DNA of 64,000 bases from CAVTYH01 sp963738835 (GTDB taxonomy: Bacteria; Planctomycetota; Planctomycetia; Pirellulales; JADZDJ01): NCBI GenBank assembly GCA_963738835.1, contig CAVTYH010000010.1, positions 62,001 to 126,000 of the forward strand, given 5' to 3'. Positions 1 to 10,117 of the stretch are shown here, piece after piece. Under the pieces are notes generated by a model. It did no database searches, was not told the origin of the DNA, and saw only the letters and a program-made list of their open reading frames with translations. Positions within the stretch are counted from its first letter, which is position 1. Every line of letters begins with the position of its first letter. Both the position numbers and the translations under genes were made by a program.

Positions 1-45
1 CAATCCAGAAAACCAAGGTGAGCAAGGGCGTCTAACAAAATGCTC

Positions 46-86
46 CTTTTCCCCTTGTGGGAAAGGGTTGGGGTGAGGGGTAAAGA
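46..86. repeat. CCCTCACCCC/CCCTCTCCC dispersed repeat
   Basis: A self-complementary tract reads CCCCTTGTGGGAAAGGG and then GGGGTGAGGGG. The same motif, CTCACCCCnnCCCTCTCCC, recurs near 3270-3300, 31880-31915 and 34648-34685, each time between genes. I recall this as a very common intergenic repeat in environmental bacteria. Its role is unknown. Confidence 0.6.
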
Positions 87-156
87 TCATTCTTTTCACG
101 CTTTAAGTGATACTTCGAGGGCCAATAGCGATGCCACCCGCGATTCCAAAGAGATC

Positions 157-212
157 CGCCGAGCCCCCGGAATTGCACGCAGCTGGGGGCTCACTTCGTT
201 CGACCCCAGACA
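157..212. repeat. GAGCCCCCGG palindromic repeat, intergenic copy
   Basis: The element starts CGCCGAGCCCCCGGAA and continues with CTGGGGGCTCACTTCG and CGACCCCAG, so it can fold on itself (GAGCCCCC with GGGGGCTC). A second copy in the opposite orientation lies inside the coding sequence of the HI0933-family flavoprotein at 35445-35500, which identifies this as a dispersed element. Confidence 0.7.
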
Positions 213-348
213 CTCGAAAGCATAGTGGCCCACTCCCCCGTTTCGACGCCGCAAGATTCCTTCTGTCGCGTCGGTTATAACTAAGCGTATTGGAACCCGC
301 CGGCCGGATGCCCGCGCTCCTCGCTCTTCTTGTCCAACGGTTCGTCGC

Positions 349-1284
349 ATGTCTTCATCAATCGACGAAAATCGTAATTCGCACTCCACCGCCACAGCCC
401 ATCCACCGATGCGGTTTGGGTTGAAATCGTTGTTTGTACTCACCGCAATTGTGGCCGTTCTGGCCGCTGGTGCCAGCGCTGCTGGTTGGCCTGGATTTTG
501 TTTGTCGATGCTTTTCTTAAGTTTTGTTGTGGGCATTGCCGCTGGTCGAACTCGCCATTCCTTTCTTTGGGCGACGGCCTGGGTTCTGTTTGCACTCTTT
601 ACAGTGGCACTATTGGTTCCTAGCGTCCGCCATTCACCTCCCGGTGGTTACAGCCGCCGTGACGCATGCCTTAACCAGCTGAAGCAACTCGGCCTAGCGA
701 TATTTGCGTATGAACGAGTCCACGGGACGTTTCCGCCCGCTTGCACGCTCGACAAATCCGGAAAACCATTAACAAGTTGGCGCACGTTGATGCTGCCATA
801 TCTGGAGGAAAACGACCTCTTCGCAAAGTATAGCGCCGGTGAACCGTGGGATTCGCCCAACAACAAACCGCTCGCGCAGCGGCCGCTCAACATCTTTCAG
901 TGTCCGAGCGATTTTGGCGTCGCATTCACCAATAGTACCGACACCAGCTACGTCGCCATCATCGGCCCCGGCACCGCCTGGCTTCCCGGTCGGGGCATTA
1001 AATGGTCCGAGATCAAGGACAACCCGGCCGATACCATTCTGCTTGTAGAAATAAAGAAATCTGGCATCCCTTGGGCCGAGCCGCGCAATCTGGACCTGAC
1101 CAACTTGCCGCCGGGCATCACCCCGCAAAACTTGCTGCAATCGCTTGCCAACCATAACGGCGTCTTCAACGCCCTCTTCGCCGATGGCCACGTGGAAAGC
1201 ATTCCCATCACCATCCCCTGGTCCGACTTTATGGCCCTGCTAACCATCGCCGGCGGCGAAACCGTGGATCGCAACAAGTGGTGA
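349..1284 (+). CDS. DUF1559 domain protein with a non-prepilin N-terminus
   Basis: 311 residues. The C-terminal two thirds match the DUF1559 family of planctomycete pseudopilin-like proteins: CLNQLKQLGLAIFAYE near residue 107, a Cys-Pro-Ser-Asp stretch, and the closing H-x9-DG signature in HNGVFNALFADGHVESI. The usual prepilin leader (FTLVELLVVIAIIG) is missing. Instead residues 21-41 read MRFGLKSLFVLTAIVAVLAAG, followed by two more membrane segments. Met21 (position 409) is a plausible alternative start. So this is a membrane-anchored DUF1559 protein unlikely to be processed by prepilin peptidase. Function is unknown for the family. The next gene on the same strand also carries an RSLLLLTAV-type segment. 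Frame intact. Confidence 0.8.
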   Translation: MSSSIDENRNSHSTATAHPPMRFGLKSLFVLTAIVAVLAAGASAAGWPGFCLSMLFLSFVVGIAAGRTRHSFLWATAWVLFALFTVALLVPSVRHSPPGGYSRRDACLNQLKQLGLAIFAYERVHGTFPPACTLDKSGKPLTSWRTLMLPYLEENDLFAKYSAGEPWDSPNNKPLAQRPLNIFQCPSDFGVAFTNSTDTSYVAIIGPGTAWLPGRGIKWSEIKDNPADTILLVEIKKSGIPWAEPRNLDLTNLPPGITPQNLLQSLANHNGVFNALFADGHVESIPITIPWSDFMALLTIAGGETVDRNKW

Positions 1285-1288
1285 TGTG

Positions 1289-1339
1289 GTAGGCCAGTCT
1301 CTCCAAGACTGGCCGCGAGTCTCGGAGAGACTCGCCTAC
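1289..1339. repeat. Inverted repeat after the DUF1559 gene
   Basis: GTAGGCCAGTCTCTCC at 1289-1304 is complementary, with one mismatch, to GGAGAGACTCGCCTAC at 1324-1339. The internal sequence AAGACTGGCCGCGAGTCTC can pair as well. It lies 5 nt after the stop codon and could serve as a terminator hairpin, although there is no T tract; it may also be a dispersed repeat. Confidence 0.5.
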
Positions 1340-1455
1340 GCCCGACGTTGTGTTCGTCGTGCCGTCGTGGTTCAATGAATTGCGTTCGAGAATCATGGCG
1401 ACCATCAACCACCACGACACGATGGACACTACGAAACCAGTTCAAAAGTGACCGC

Positions 1456-2475
1456 ATGTCCCGCTTCCGCCGCAATCTGGTGCCGGTCTTGTTGTTGCTG
1501 CCAGTGAATCTGGTTTGCGGCAAACTGCTACTGACACCCAGGAATGTTCAAGCTTTCGACTTTCTGCTGCTCCAGCGTGGTTGGCCGTGGGTGTTTTTGG
1601 AATCGGCCGAGGGATATCCGAATGCCATTCCATTCAAAATCAACGTGTTTTCTTTTTGGATGCTGGCAGCCGATTTGGCGGTGCTGCTGGGCATCGTTGC
1701 CCTTGGCGTATTGCTGGTAGTATGGAATTACCGTCGCCACGGTGGACGATATCAACTTTCGCTGCGGTCTTTGCTGCTCTTGACCGCCGTTGCTGCAATG
1801 GGATTCGCCTGGTGGTTTCATGAGTGGAGTTACTCGAAAAGGCAGGAGGCGTTTTTGCAAACCTTCGGCAATGCCATCTGTTGTTCCGGCAAAATTCCCG
1901 GCCCATTATGGCTAAGGCGACTGACAGGCAACGACGAAATCTTTGAGCGAGTCGTGGCGATCTCTGATCTGGAACATAAGCCATCCCAGGAAATAAAAGA
2001 CACGCTGCCAGCCGCGATCGCCGAGTTGCCGTCGATCCGACGGTATACCATGGACTGGGTACCCTCGCAGGATGACGATCTATCCGTGCTGCTGCCGTTT
2101 GCGGAACTGGAACCATGCGGTCAATTTGACGATCGAACCGTACGGCTGCTGAGCCAACTGCCAAAACTGCGGGTTCTGGATTTGGCGCATCGTAGCTCTC
2201 TAACATATCGTCAGGCTCACCAGTTAGCCGAGTTGACACAAATTGAGCACGTGACGCTGCCTACGGAGACCAGTCCTGAAACCGTGGAATTTCTGAAGCA
2301 GCACATTCGCACCGTGGAGGTAGCTCCCGCCGAGTGGATCATCGACGGCGGCGACGACGTTTCGCCGGAAATGATCGTGCGACTGCGGCAGGAATTCCGC
2401 GCGGCCGTTGAACGGATCCGGCCCAAGTCGCGACCCGATGACGCCAATCCGCCATCGGACAGCGCAACCCAATAA
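1456..2475 (+). CDS. Membrane protein with an RSLLLLTAV module and leucine-rich-like C-terminus
   Basis: From ATG 1456 (MSRFRRNLVPV) the product has 339 residues. An open frame extends upstream to 1348, but the Arg-rich hydrophobic start at 1456 is a more natural membrane-protein N-terminus. Three hydrophobic segments are visible: residues 8-25, about 65-90, and 101-117 (SLRSLLLLTAVAAMGFA). The third carries the same R-x-L-R-S-L motif that begins other proteins here. The soluble C-terminus has leucine-rich-repeat-like runs such as LSQLPKLRVLDLAHRSSL and LAELTQIEHVTLP. Planctomycetes have many such LRR-tailed membrane proteins of unknown function. Frame intact. Confidence 0.65.
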   Translation: MSRFRRNLVPVLLLLPVNLVCGKLLLTPRNVQAFDFLLLQRGWPWVFLESAEGYPNAIPFKINVFSFWMLAADLAVLLGIVALGVLLVVWNYRRHGGRYQLSLRSLLLLTAVAAMGFAWWFHEWSYSKRQEAFLQTFGNAICCSGKIPGPLWLRRLTGNDEIFERVVAISDLEHKPSQEIKDTLPAAIAELPSIRRYTMDWVPSQDDDLSVLLPFAELEPCGQFDDRTVRLLSQLPKLRVLDLAHRSSLTYRQAHQLAELTQIEHVTLPTETSPETVEFLKQHIRTVEVAPAEWIIDGGDDVSPEMIVRLRQEFRAAVERIRPKSRPDDANPPSDSATQ

Positions 2476-2484
2476 CGACGGGTG

Positions 2485-2505
2485 GCCCGGACAGTTTGTC
2501 CGGGC
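2485..2505 (+). terminator. Hairpin 9 nt after the membrane-protein stop codon
   Basis: GCCCGGACA at 2485-2493 pairs perfectly with TGTCCGGGC at 2497-2505 around a 3-nt loop. The position fits transcription termination for the gene ending at 2475, but no T run follows. The sequence is also the head of a dispersed repeat with a relative near 59351-59480. Confidence 0.5.
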
Positions 2506-2953
2506 GGCGTTCGCCGCAAGAGGCTCTTGGTCAGAAGTTTGTATCAGCAGTTGGTCCGCGATCTGCGTGGAACTCTTGTCGACTGCGCGACCACGACACG
2601 TGCTGCTTTGTCGTAGCCACCCTGCGGCCTCATCGATCAATGTCCTGCATCCCCGCCTCCTTTATCTCCCTCCGCGTGCTCTGCGGTGAATATTTTGCCG
2701 CGTGGCCCAAAACGGCTCTTGTAATTTGATCATATGTACATTATATTGCAAAGCGGAACCTGTCGTTCCCGGTGGGACGGTTTTTGCTGGTGGTCTTGGG
2801 TTGCGGACCGGCCCTTTGTTTCCGGCCGACAAGACGTGCAAACTCTAGCATAAGGCCCGCAGTTGTTCTTTGGCAATTGAGAAATATTTTCCCAGCCTCG
2901 GGCCAGCGCCGCCCGAGGTTGGGCCGGACTGCGCGCGGCAAGTCCAGCAATGC

Positions 2954-3287
2954 ACCGCAGGGGACGCCGAGGTTCGCCGAGGGCAGCGCAGAGCGATCAA
3001 GCATGGTTTTGCAACTTCCTGCGATTCCTCTGCGTAACTCTGCGCCCTCCGCGGTGAAGTCTCTGCTCGGCTGCCCGTCGTGCGCGGCGGGGTAAAGTGA
3101 TGACCAAATGTGGGGCGCAAAACACGGGTTTTTACGAGGGTTTTGCGCAACACTTTACCCTCGATCCCCGGGGGTTGTGTGTTTAGTTTGTTGGGTGGTC
3201 GGTGGTCCGTCGTCATTCATCGTCAGGGGGCCGGTTGTCAGTGGCGACAGACCACCCAGCATGCTGCCCCCTCACCCCGGCCCTCTC
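2954..3287 (-). repeat. 334-bp inverted-repeat arm A (mate at 31897-32231)
   Basis: Reading the reverse complement of this tract next to 31897-32231 shows near identity, with only a handful of differences, one being an extra G in the second copy after GTGTT. Similarity continues weakly to about 2885 through a shared GCCCAACCTCGGGC stretch. The tract contains the phrase CGCAGAGTTACGCAGAGG, a pattern I recall as common intergenic filler in many bacteria. No transposase or open frame is conserved in both copies. Confidence 0.85.
3090..3160. other. Nested double hairpin inside repeat arm A
   Basis: Outer arms GGGTAAAGTG (3090-3099) and CACTTTACCC (3151-3160) are exact complements. Inside them GCGCAAAAC (3115-3123) and GTTTTGCGC (3140-3148) pair as well. 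Both stems are retained in the second copy near 32025-32095. The two-stem architecture suggests a structured RNA or a protein-binding cruciform, but no function is known to me. Confidence 0.6.
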
Positions 3288-3311
3288 CCACAAGGAGAGA
3301 GGGAGAAAGAA

Positions 3312-3371
3312 TGACCACGGACCACTGGACACTGGCCACCGGCAACTGACCACGGACCACGGACCACGGAC
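3312..3371. repeat. Degenerate GGACCAC tandem repeat
   Basis: The tract consists of repeated 7-11 nt variants of GGACCAC, GGACACT and GACCACGGACCAC. It lies directly beside the CTCACCCC repeat and the inverted-repeat arm, so it is probably part of the same non-coding repeat cluster. Confidence 0.6.
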
Positions 3372-3599
3372 AATTGCCGGGTCACAGTCAGGTCGCCATG
3401 TTTTTCGAAAACGCCCTGTTTTCCCGGCTCGTTTCTCAAACATTGTCCCCTCGGTTTTAATTTTTGGCGCGACGTCTCTTTCGTGTGTCGTCACGAACAT
3501 GCAAGCCCAGGGACCATCGCGGCGATGTGCCCGCAACCGCTGGGCTTCATTGACCCAAGCCGCTGGCGACAAATAAGTCGCGAATCATGCTCGTGCAAA

Positions 3600-5165
3600 T
3601 CAATCTGGCCAGCCGAGGGCCCGCAGCAGCGAGAATTGGGCCGAATTGTAGTCGATGACGGTCCGCAGATACTCGCGGCGCGCCTGATCGAGCGCCTGCG
3701 ACCGATTGCAAGACTTCAATCGGCAATCCCTTGGCCTCTTTGATTCGGTCAAGATTTAGTTCATAAGATTGCACGGCCACTTGAACACCGTCTTCGGCAA
3801 TTTTGATTTGATCTCGCCGGGCTCGCACTTGAACATTGGCTTCAATCACTTCGCGGGCCACCAGGTCCATCACTTCCGCCTGACGCCATCGAGTTTGATC
3901 GACCAGGGAGCGAGCATCGCGCCGGGCCGCCTGTTCGCCGAAGCCGAAATTGCGCAGCTCCCAGTAGGCCATGGCATCCAGATCGAAACGGTTTTCGCCG
4001 GCTGCATAATCTGTTGATGAACCAGCGCTCATGCCGCCATCGCTCAGGCCCAGAATGACGCTGGGAACAAGCGGCGCGTACTGTTCGCGTTTCCAGCGTG
4101 CAATGGCCTCACACACCAGATGCCGGCTTTCGGCCAATTCAGGTCTGGCGGCCAGAGCTTGGGCAATTAGGCTATCGGCGTTTTCTTGGTCGCGTGCTAG
4201 ATCAAGCGGCGCAACGATTGGTTCAATCGGCTCAAATTGTAATGCCGGATTCAAGTGGAGCAATTGAGCGAGCCGTGCCGATGCGACCACGATCGACTCC
4301 TTCGCCCGCACCACATTGTTCTTACGCAGCGCAAGTTCCGTGGCCGTGCGGTCGGCGTCGGATTGAAGCCCCTGCCCGGCTTGGGCGTAGTCCTGAGTAA
4401 TCTTGTTGAGCACTTCGGCATGCTGCTCGGTTTCATTGGCGATGGCCAGTTCCTGCTTGGCGCGGAGCAATTCGAGATACGCTTGTGCCACGCGCAGCAA
4501 GGTGTCGTTGAGCGCCGCGCCGGCTGCGGCCCGCCGTGCCCCGACGGCTTGCTGCGCCGCCAAAGGTTGAAAGATGGCATCAGTGAGTTGAAAATTCGCC
4601 CACACACCTGGCACCATCGGCGAGCCGCCGCCAAAGCCGCCGGCTCCCAGTCCGGAATAAAATGCGCCCCGGCTGACATCGAGTTGCTGGCCGCCCGAGT
4701 CTTGAATCGCTCCCTCGTGCCGATTGAAGCTTACGCCACCGCGCAGTGCCGGCAGCCACAGCACATCTGCCCGTTCGAGTCTGGCATAGGCTTGGCGAAC
4801 TTGTTCGCGGGTGAAGGCAACCAAGGGATTCCGGGCGTCTGCCAGTTGCAAAGCCGTGGGCAAGTCGATCGGACGGATTTCGGCCCCGATTTCATTGCAG
4901 GCTTTTTGTTCCTCCAGTTTCGCTGGTGGAGGCAGCAGCGGCACTGTCCGACTGGTCGGAATTCGAAGCGCCAGTTGATTGAACGGAAGGATTGGCCGCA
5001 CCCACCGGTTTATGCGAAATGGAGGTTGGCACTTCAGGATCAGGAGGTCCATGAACGATTGCGGGCGCTGTCGTCAGACTCAGATCGACGGCCGCGCAGG
5101 CCACCCAGCGCAGTGAGCACGGCTAATGCCACGAAAGAGAGCAGAAACGTATTGATCTGCGGCAT
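3600..5165 (-). CDS. TolC-family outer-membrane efflux channel (frameshifted)
   Basis: The long central frame has TolC/OMF features: an Ala/Gln-rich helical duplication, LPTALQLADARNPLV near the start, and paired coiled-coil stretches such as LLRVAQAYLELLRAKQELAIA and the later VMDLVAREVIEANVQVRARR. The expected partner of the adjacent RND pump and adaptor, it would form the outer-membrane exit duct. Three frame changes are visible. A start at 5165 (MPQINTFLLSFVALAV) runs out near 5105 and passes to a frame reading CAAVDLSLTTAPAIV; the frame changes again near 4930; and near 3709 a change restores the family-like end QALDQARREYL to ALGWPD, with the stop at 3600-3602. Last gene of the minus-strand efflux cluster. 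Confidence 0.75.
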
Positions 5166-5376
5166 CGAAAGATTGCCAGCAGCCAAAATGAGTTCAACGC
5201 GCTAAGGAATGCGGCGCGTCCTACTTGATCGGCTGGAAAACGGGGCAAGATTGAGAAGATTTGCGGCCCGCTGCAATTTTCGACAAGTCACACCTCCTAG
5301 GTTTGCTAGCAGCGCATTGCGCAGAGAGTTGGCAAAATCGCGAATCCAGCTATCGCTGCCCCACACTGTTAGCCGT

Positions 5377-6725
5377 TCAATGGATGATTTCCGCACGTTG
5401 CCCCTCATGCAGACTGGCAGGATTCTTAGGGATGATGGACTCATCGCCAGTCAGGCCCGAAACTACTTCCACTTCGGCCCGTGTTCGAATTCCCAATTGG
5501 ATGGGAACACGAACAATTCTTCCATCGGACACGGCAAAACAAAATGCCTGGTCTTGATCGACCATCACGGCTGTGGCAGGAATCACCAAAGCATCAGGCC
5601 GACTGGCGAGAAGGATGGAAACATAGCAGTACATTCCTGGCACAAGTTGTCTGGAAGCATTGTCTAGATCAACTTCCGCGCGCAGCGTGCGGGTTTTTTC
5701 GATCCAACGCGGAGGCCACTCGTTTCACCGCCCCGCTGAATTGTTTATTTTCGAGCGATTGCACGCGGATTGTGGCCGGCTCAGCCGTTTTGGTAAACGC
5801 GGCGTCTCCTTCGGGAACATAGATGACAACGCGAACAACCTCGCTGTGCGACACAACCAAGAGCGGCTGATCGCGTCCGGTAGTGGCGGGCTGCACATAA
5901 TAACCCGTGTGGATCAGCCGCTCGTTGACGGTGCCATCGTACGGGGCTTTGATCGTGGCATAATCCACCAGCTTTCTGGTGCGATCGTGATCGGCCTGCG
6001 CAACGGCGAGTTGCGCAGTTGGCCGCATCGACATCGGCTTTGGCTGCGCTGGCTTTGGCCTGCGCTTCAGCTTACAGCAGCCTGAGCTGATTTTACTTGG
6101 GCTTGCGCTTCTTGTTTGCGCCCCTTCCGCGACGCGAAGTTGATCGGTCGTTTCATCAGCCACTTTGCGTGTGACTGCCGATCGATGCGCCAACTCATTG
6201 GTGCGACCCGACTCTGATTTCCAGCGATCGACATCGGCGGTCGTTCGTGCCACCGCGGCCTGCGCGGCAGACAACTTTTGCTTCCGCCGTTTCGATCATG
6301 GCCCGTGCCACTTCGACAGCTGCATTGGCTTGCGCGATTTGCGATTGCGCTTGTGTCACCAACGCGGCCTTCTGTTTTAGCTCCTCAACAAGTTCTGGAA
6401 CGGCGAGCACGGCGAGCGTTTGCCCTTTTTTAATCTTGTCGCCAATATCAACATTCACCGACTGCACATAGCCGGCGACTTTCGCGTACAGTGGAGTTTC
6501 CTCGAAAGCCACGATTTCGCCGGGCTGCTCACAGCGGCGTTCCAATAGTTTTCGCTGCGGTTTGACTGTCGTCACACGAGCCGGCGGTTCGTCGGAATCA
6601 GAAATCGCTGCTGCGGTAGCCGACGACGACGATGGTTGGATGCTCGATGTTTGGCATCCGCCAAGCACCAAGAGTGCGACGCAAATCAAGAAGATGAGCA
6701 AAGGTTCGACGGGTAGGTTCTTCAT
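5377..6725 (-). pseudogene. RND efflux periplasmic adaptor lipoprotein (HlyD/MFP family), multiply frameshifted
   Basis: ATG 6725 opens a lipoprotein signal peptide ending in LVLGGC. The recognisable order of parts is that of an adaptor: a lipoyl-like first half (VAGYVQSVNVDIGDKIKKGQ), an alpha-helical hairpin, a lipoyl second half (ATIKAPYDGTVNER), a beta-barrel (VYVPEGDAAFTKTAEPATIR) and a membrane-proximal end (VSGLTGDESIIPKNPASL). These parts lie in different frames. Changes occur near 6275, 6110, 6080 and 6020, and at a T6 run at 5694-5699 where five T would restore the frame. Conserved residues survive on both sides of each break, so sequencing indels are at least as likely as decay. 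It starts 8 nt after the pump gene ends. Confidence 0.75.
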
Positions 6726-6733
6726 GATTTCGG

Positions 6734-9700
6734 CTACGGTTGCCCAAGCGACGCTGATGCCAAGGAAGGTCGATCAAAGAATTCGCTCTGCGGATCGTCC
6801 GGATCAAGCGACGCTGACGAAACCTTGGCCCTGGACTGAACCAGAGAGAACACACACGGCAGCACCACCAATGTCGCCAGTGTTGCCATCGCCAGACCGC
6901 CGATGACTGCGCGACCCAGCGGTGCGGTCTGCTGCCCGCCTTCGCCCAGAGCCAACGCCAGCGGCAGCATGCCGGCAATCATGGCAGAGGAGGTCATCAA
7001 GAATCGGACGCAATCTCCTTGAAGCGCCTTCGACGGCAGCTGCGGCTGCTCGGTTGGGAACGCGACTATTGATGGCGGCCGTTGCGGAAAGCACGTCGTC
7101 GGTCGTTCGGCGTCGGTTCTCGGCCAACGTCACCAGCAGAATCCCGTTCGCCATAGCGACGCCGATTGCCATGATGGTGCCCATGAACGATTGAAGATTG
7201 AGTGTGGTGCGCGTGATCCACAGCATTAACACGACGCCGGCAACGACAGCGGGCACAGTCGACACGGTGACAAACGCCATCTTCCACGATTGGAAATTTG
7301 CCGAAAGCAGCAGAAAGATCACCACGATCGCCAATGCCAGACCAAGACCCAGGCCGCGCAGCATTTCTTGCATCGGCGGAATTTGTCCGCGGACTTCGAC
7401 GGTGGATCCTTTCGGCGGATCGCCGGCCGCGGCAATGGCCCGGCGTCACTTCGCCGGCGACTCGTCCCAAATCCTCGCCACTGATATTCGCCGTCAAACC
7501 TATTTGACGCTTCATATTATACCGATCGTACTGCCCGGGCATGGTGCCCGGCATCGACATGTGCTACATCGCGCAGCAGCAGATCCCGTTGGCCGTGGTC
7601 TTGAATCGGCATCGTCCGCCAGATCGTCCAGCGAGTGCGTGACCGACTGCGGTAATTCCACTTGCACCTGATAGCCAATGCCCGTTTTCGGATCGGGCCA
7701 ATAGTTGGGCACGACGAACCGCGACGAACTGAGTGGCGGTGACCAGCGATTGAGCGACCGCTTGCGGAGTGACACCGGCTGAGCCCTGCCTTTTCGCGAT
7801 CTACTTTCACGTCTACCGTGGGATATTCCAGCGATTGCGAAAATTGCAAGTCCCGCAGGGCCGGAATTTCGGCCAGCCGGCGACGCAGCTTTTCGGCAAA
7901 CGACCAAGTTGTCGGCAAAACTTCGCTCCGCTGACTGATAGATCGATCGGCGTCGGTGAGCCGAAACTCATCACTTCGTTGACGATGTCGGCCGGCTCGA
8001 ACGAGGCGCGGACTTCGGGCAGCTTTTGGCAGCTCTTGTCGCAAATCTTCTTTCAGCCGTTCGATGTCCACGCCGCTGCCATGCTTGAGCGCGACCCATA
8101 GAATCGCCTCTTCCGGCCCGCGCGACCATTGGTACACGGCGTTGATGGGATACGAAGATGGGATCATGCCCACGTAGCCCAGCGTGATGGCGAGTATTCG
8201 CGCCGCCCACTTTTTGCTTGATGAGCTGTAGAGCATCGTTGGCGATTTTTTCAGTGCGGTCGATGTACGTTCCGTCCGGGCCGCGCAGCCGCAAACGAAA
8301 TTGGTCGGTATCCACAAGCGGGAAGATTTCCATTCCCAGTCGACTGCCGAGCAGCACAATCAAAACCACACTGATGGCAAGATAGCCGGCTAACAATCGC
8401 CACGCGGAGCTGGATCAGCTGCTCCATCAAAACCGTGATAACGCAACCGCCGAATGCGTTCGAACCAGCCGGCCTCGTGGAAAGCAGCATCGGCGTGACT
8501 GACACTTCGCAGGAGCCATGTTGAAACCACGGGCACAAAAGTGCTCGACAAAATGTACGAGGCCAGCATCGAAAAGCCGACGGCCAGCGACATGCGGCAC
8601 AAACAATCCGCGCCGCCCCTTGCATGAAAAACGAGGGAATGAACACCGCCAAAATGCATAGCATCGCCAGCAGCCTCGGCACCGCCGTTTGCGCATTTCC
8701 CAGCCGCACGGCCCGAGCCACCGATTTGGCACGGCCCATTTGCGTGTGGATATTTTCGATTTCGACCGTCGCTTCATCGACCAGAATTCCGACGGCCAGG
8801 GCCAGCCCGCCAAGCGTCATTAAATTGATCGTTTGCCCAGTCAGCCACAAGCGCAATGACGGCGCTCGTCAGCGCCAGAGGAATGTTCAGCACCACGACT
8901 ACGACGCTGCGCCAATCGCGCAGGAACAAGAGCACCATCAATCCGGTAAGCAAGGCACCCAGTCCTGCTTCGGTCGCCAGACCCCACATGCTGCCGGTGA
9001 CAATCGGCGATTGATCGAATTCGAACGATACTTTAATGTCGTCCGGCAATTCCTTCTGCATGTTCGGCAACGCGGCTTTTACCGCGTTCACTACTGCCAG
9101 CGTAGAAGCTTCGGCGCGCTTCGTCACCACCATGTAAATCGCCCGGCGGCCGTTCATTAGCGCGTAGCCAGAGGGGATGTCGCGTTGCATCTTCCACCAC
9201 GGCCACGTCGCGTAAGTACACCGTCGGGATTCACGCCGATGTTGATCGGCACATTGCGCAATTCATCGATCTGTTTAACGGTCGAATTCACCGGGCACAA
9301 TCGGATACCAATCACCCAGGTGCAAATTACCCGACGGTGTGATGGTATTCTCCCTGCTGAGGGCAGTCACCACTTCCAGCGGCGTCACGTTGCAGGCCCG
9401 CAGTCGATCGGGATCGAGCCGCACGACTACCTCCTTGCATTGCCGCCAAATGGTGGCGGCGCCGAAACGCCTGGCAGGCTGGCAAACATCGGCCGGACGC
9501 GAAACAACGCCAAATCTTGAATCTCGGCCAGCGTGCGAGTTTCGCTGGACAGCACCAGATAGCCGACTGGCACACTGCCGGTATCGAAGCGAGTCACGAA
9601 GGGACTGATCGTTCCCGGCGGCATGAAAGCCCGGGCACGGTTCACATAGCCGATGGTTTCGGCCATTGCCTGAGACATGTCGGTTCCCGGATGAAAAAAC

Positions 9701-9980
9701 AATTTCATCAAGGCCATGCCCTGCACATTGCGGCTTTCGACGTGGTGAATGCCACTGATGTACAGAAAATGATACTCGTAATAATTCGTGAGCAAGCCCT
9801 TCCATCTGTGCAGGGTCCATCCCGCCATAGGGCTGCGCAACGTAAATAACGGGCAAATTGAACCGCGGAAAGATATCGATTTCGATCCGGCTCAAGCGCC
9901 AATGCGCATCCCAGTGTGATGGCGACAATCGCCACCATCACGCTGATGGGTCGCCGCATGGCGAACTGAATGAGCCACAT
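6734..9980 (-). pseudogene. RND-family efflux transporter (AcrB/MdtB-like), multiply frameshifted
   Basis: About 3.25 kb, the usual size for an RND pump. ATG 9980 begins MWLIQFAMRRPISVMVAIVAI, the typical first membrane helix. Further family parts follow in order: DIFPRFNLPVIYVAQPYGG, the porter domain, TINLMTLGGLALAVGILVDE with the acidic residues of helix 4, a second-half helix MLAGYLAISVVLIVLLGS with MEIFPLVDTDQF, and a closing AIGVAMANGILLVTLAENRR to AVIGGLAMATLATLVVLPCVFSL. At least a dozen frame changes scatter these parts. The pump, adaptor and channel are collinear on the minus strand, so this was or is one efflux operon. The substrate cannot be told. Confidence 0.8.
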
Positions 9981-10117
9981 AGAGGGCCGGCCGAAAAGGC
10001 AGCACGAGGCGGGTCAATCGAATTCGGAATACAGTCGATTGTAGTTGGCCAGCAAACGTGGATCAAATTTCACTTTTTGCCACAACGGTCTTCTGCATCG
10101 TGCCAATCGGCCGCAAG

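Larger units (their letters stand above)
1..348. other. Gene-free start of window with two dispersed repeats
   Basis: No convincing coding sequence precedes the gene at 349. The stretch holds a CTCACCCC/CTCTCCC-type repeat at about 46-86 and a palindromic GAGCCCCCGG repeat at 157-212. The remaining sequence shows nothing recognisable; short open frames here lack family resemblance and overlap each other on both strands. Confidence 0.5.
2476..3599. other. 1.1-kb non-coding interval built of repeats
   Basis: No gene is supported. In order it holds the hairpin at 2485, a GGTGGCCCG-type dispersed repeat to about 2600, an unremarkable stretch to about 2885, a decayed and then near-perfect inverted-repeat arm (2885-3287), a CTCACCCC repeat, a degenerate tandem of GGACCAC units (3312-3371), and a tail to 3599 with nothing recognisable. 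It separates a plus-strand gene from the end of the minus-strand efflux genes. Confidence 0.6.

Noticed and set aside
2954..3287. Inverted repeat as an insertion sequence
   Set aside because: No transposase-like frame is present in either arm or nearby, and no target-site duplications could be recognised.
5202..5376. 80-codon minus-strand frame between adaptor and channel genes
   Set aside because: Ser/Arg-rich without recognisable features; it overlaps the adaptor's end in another frame and is taken as spacer.
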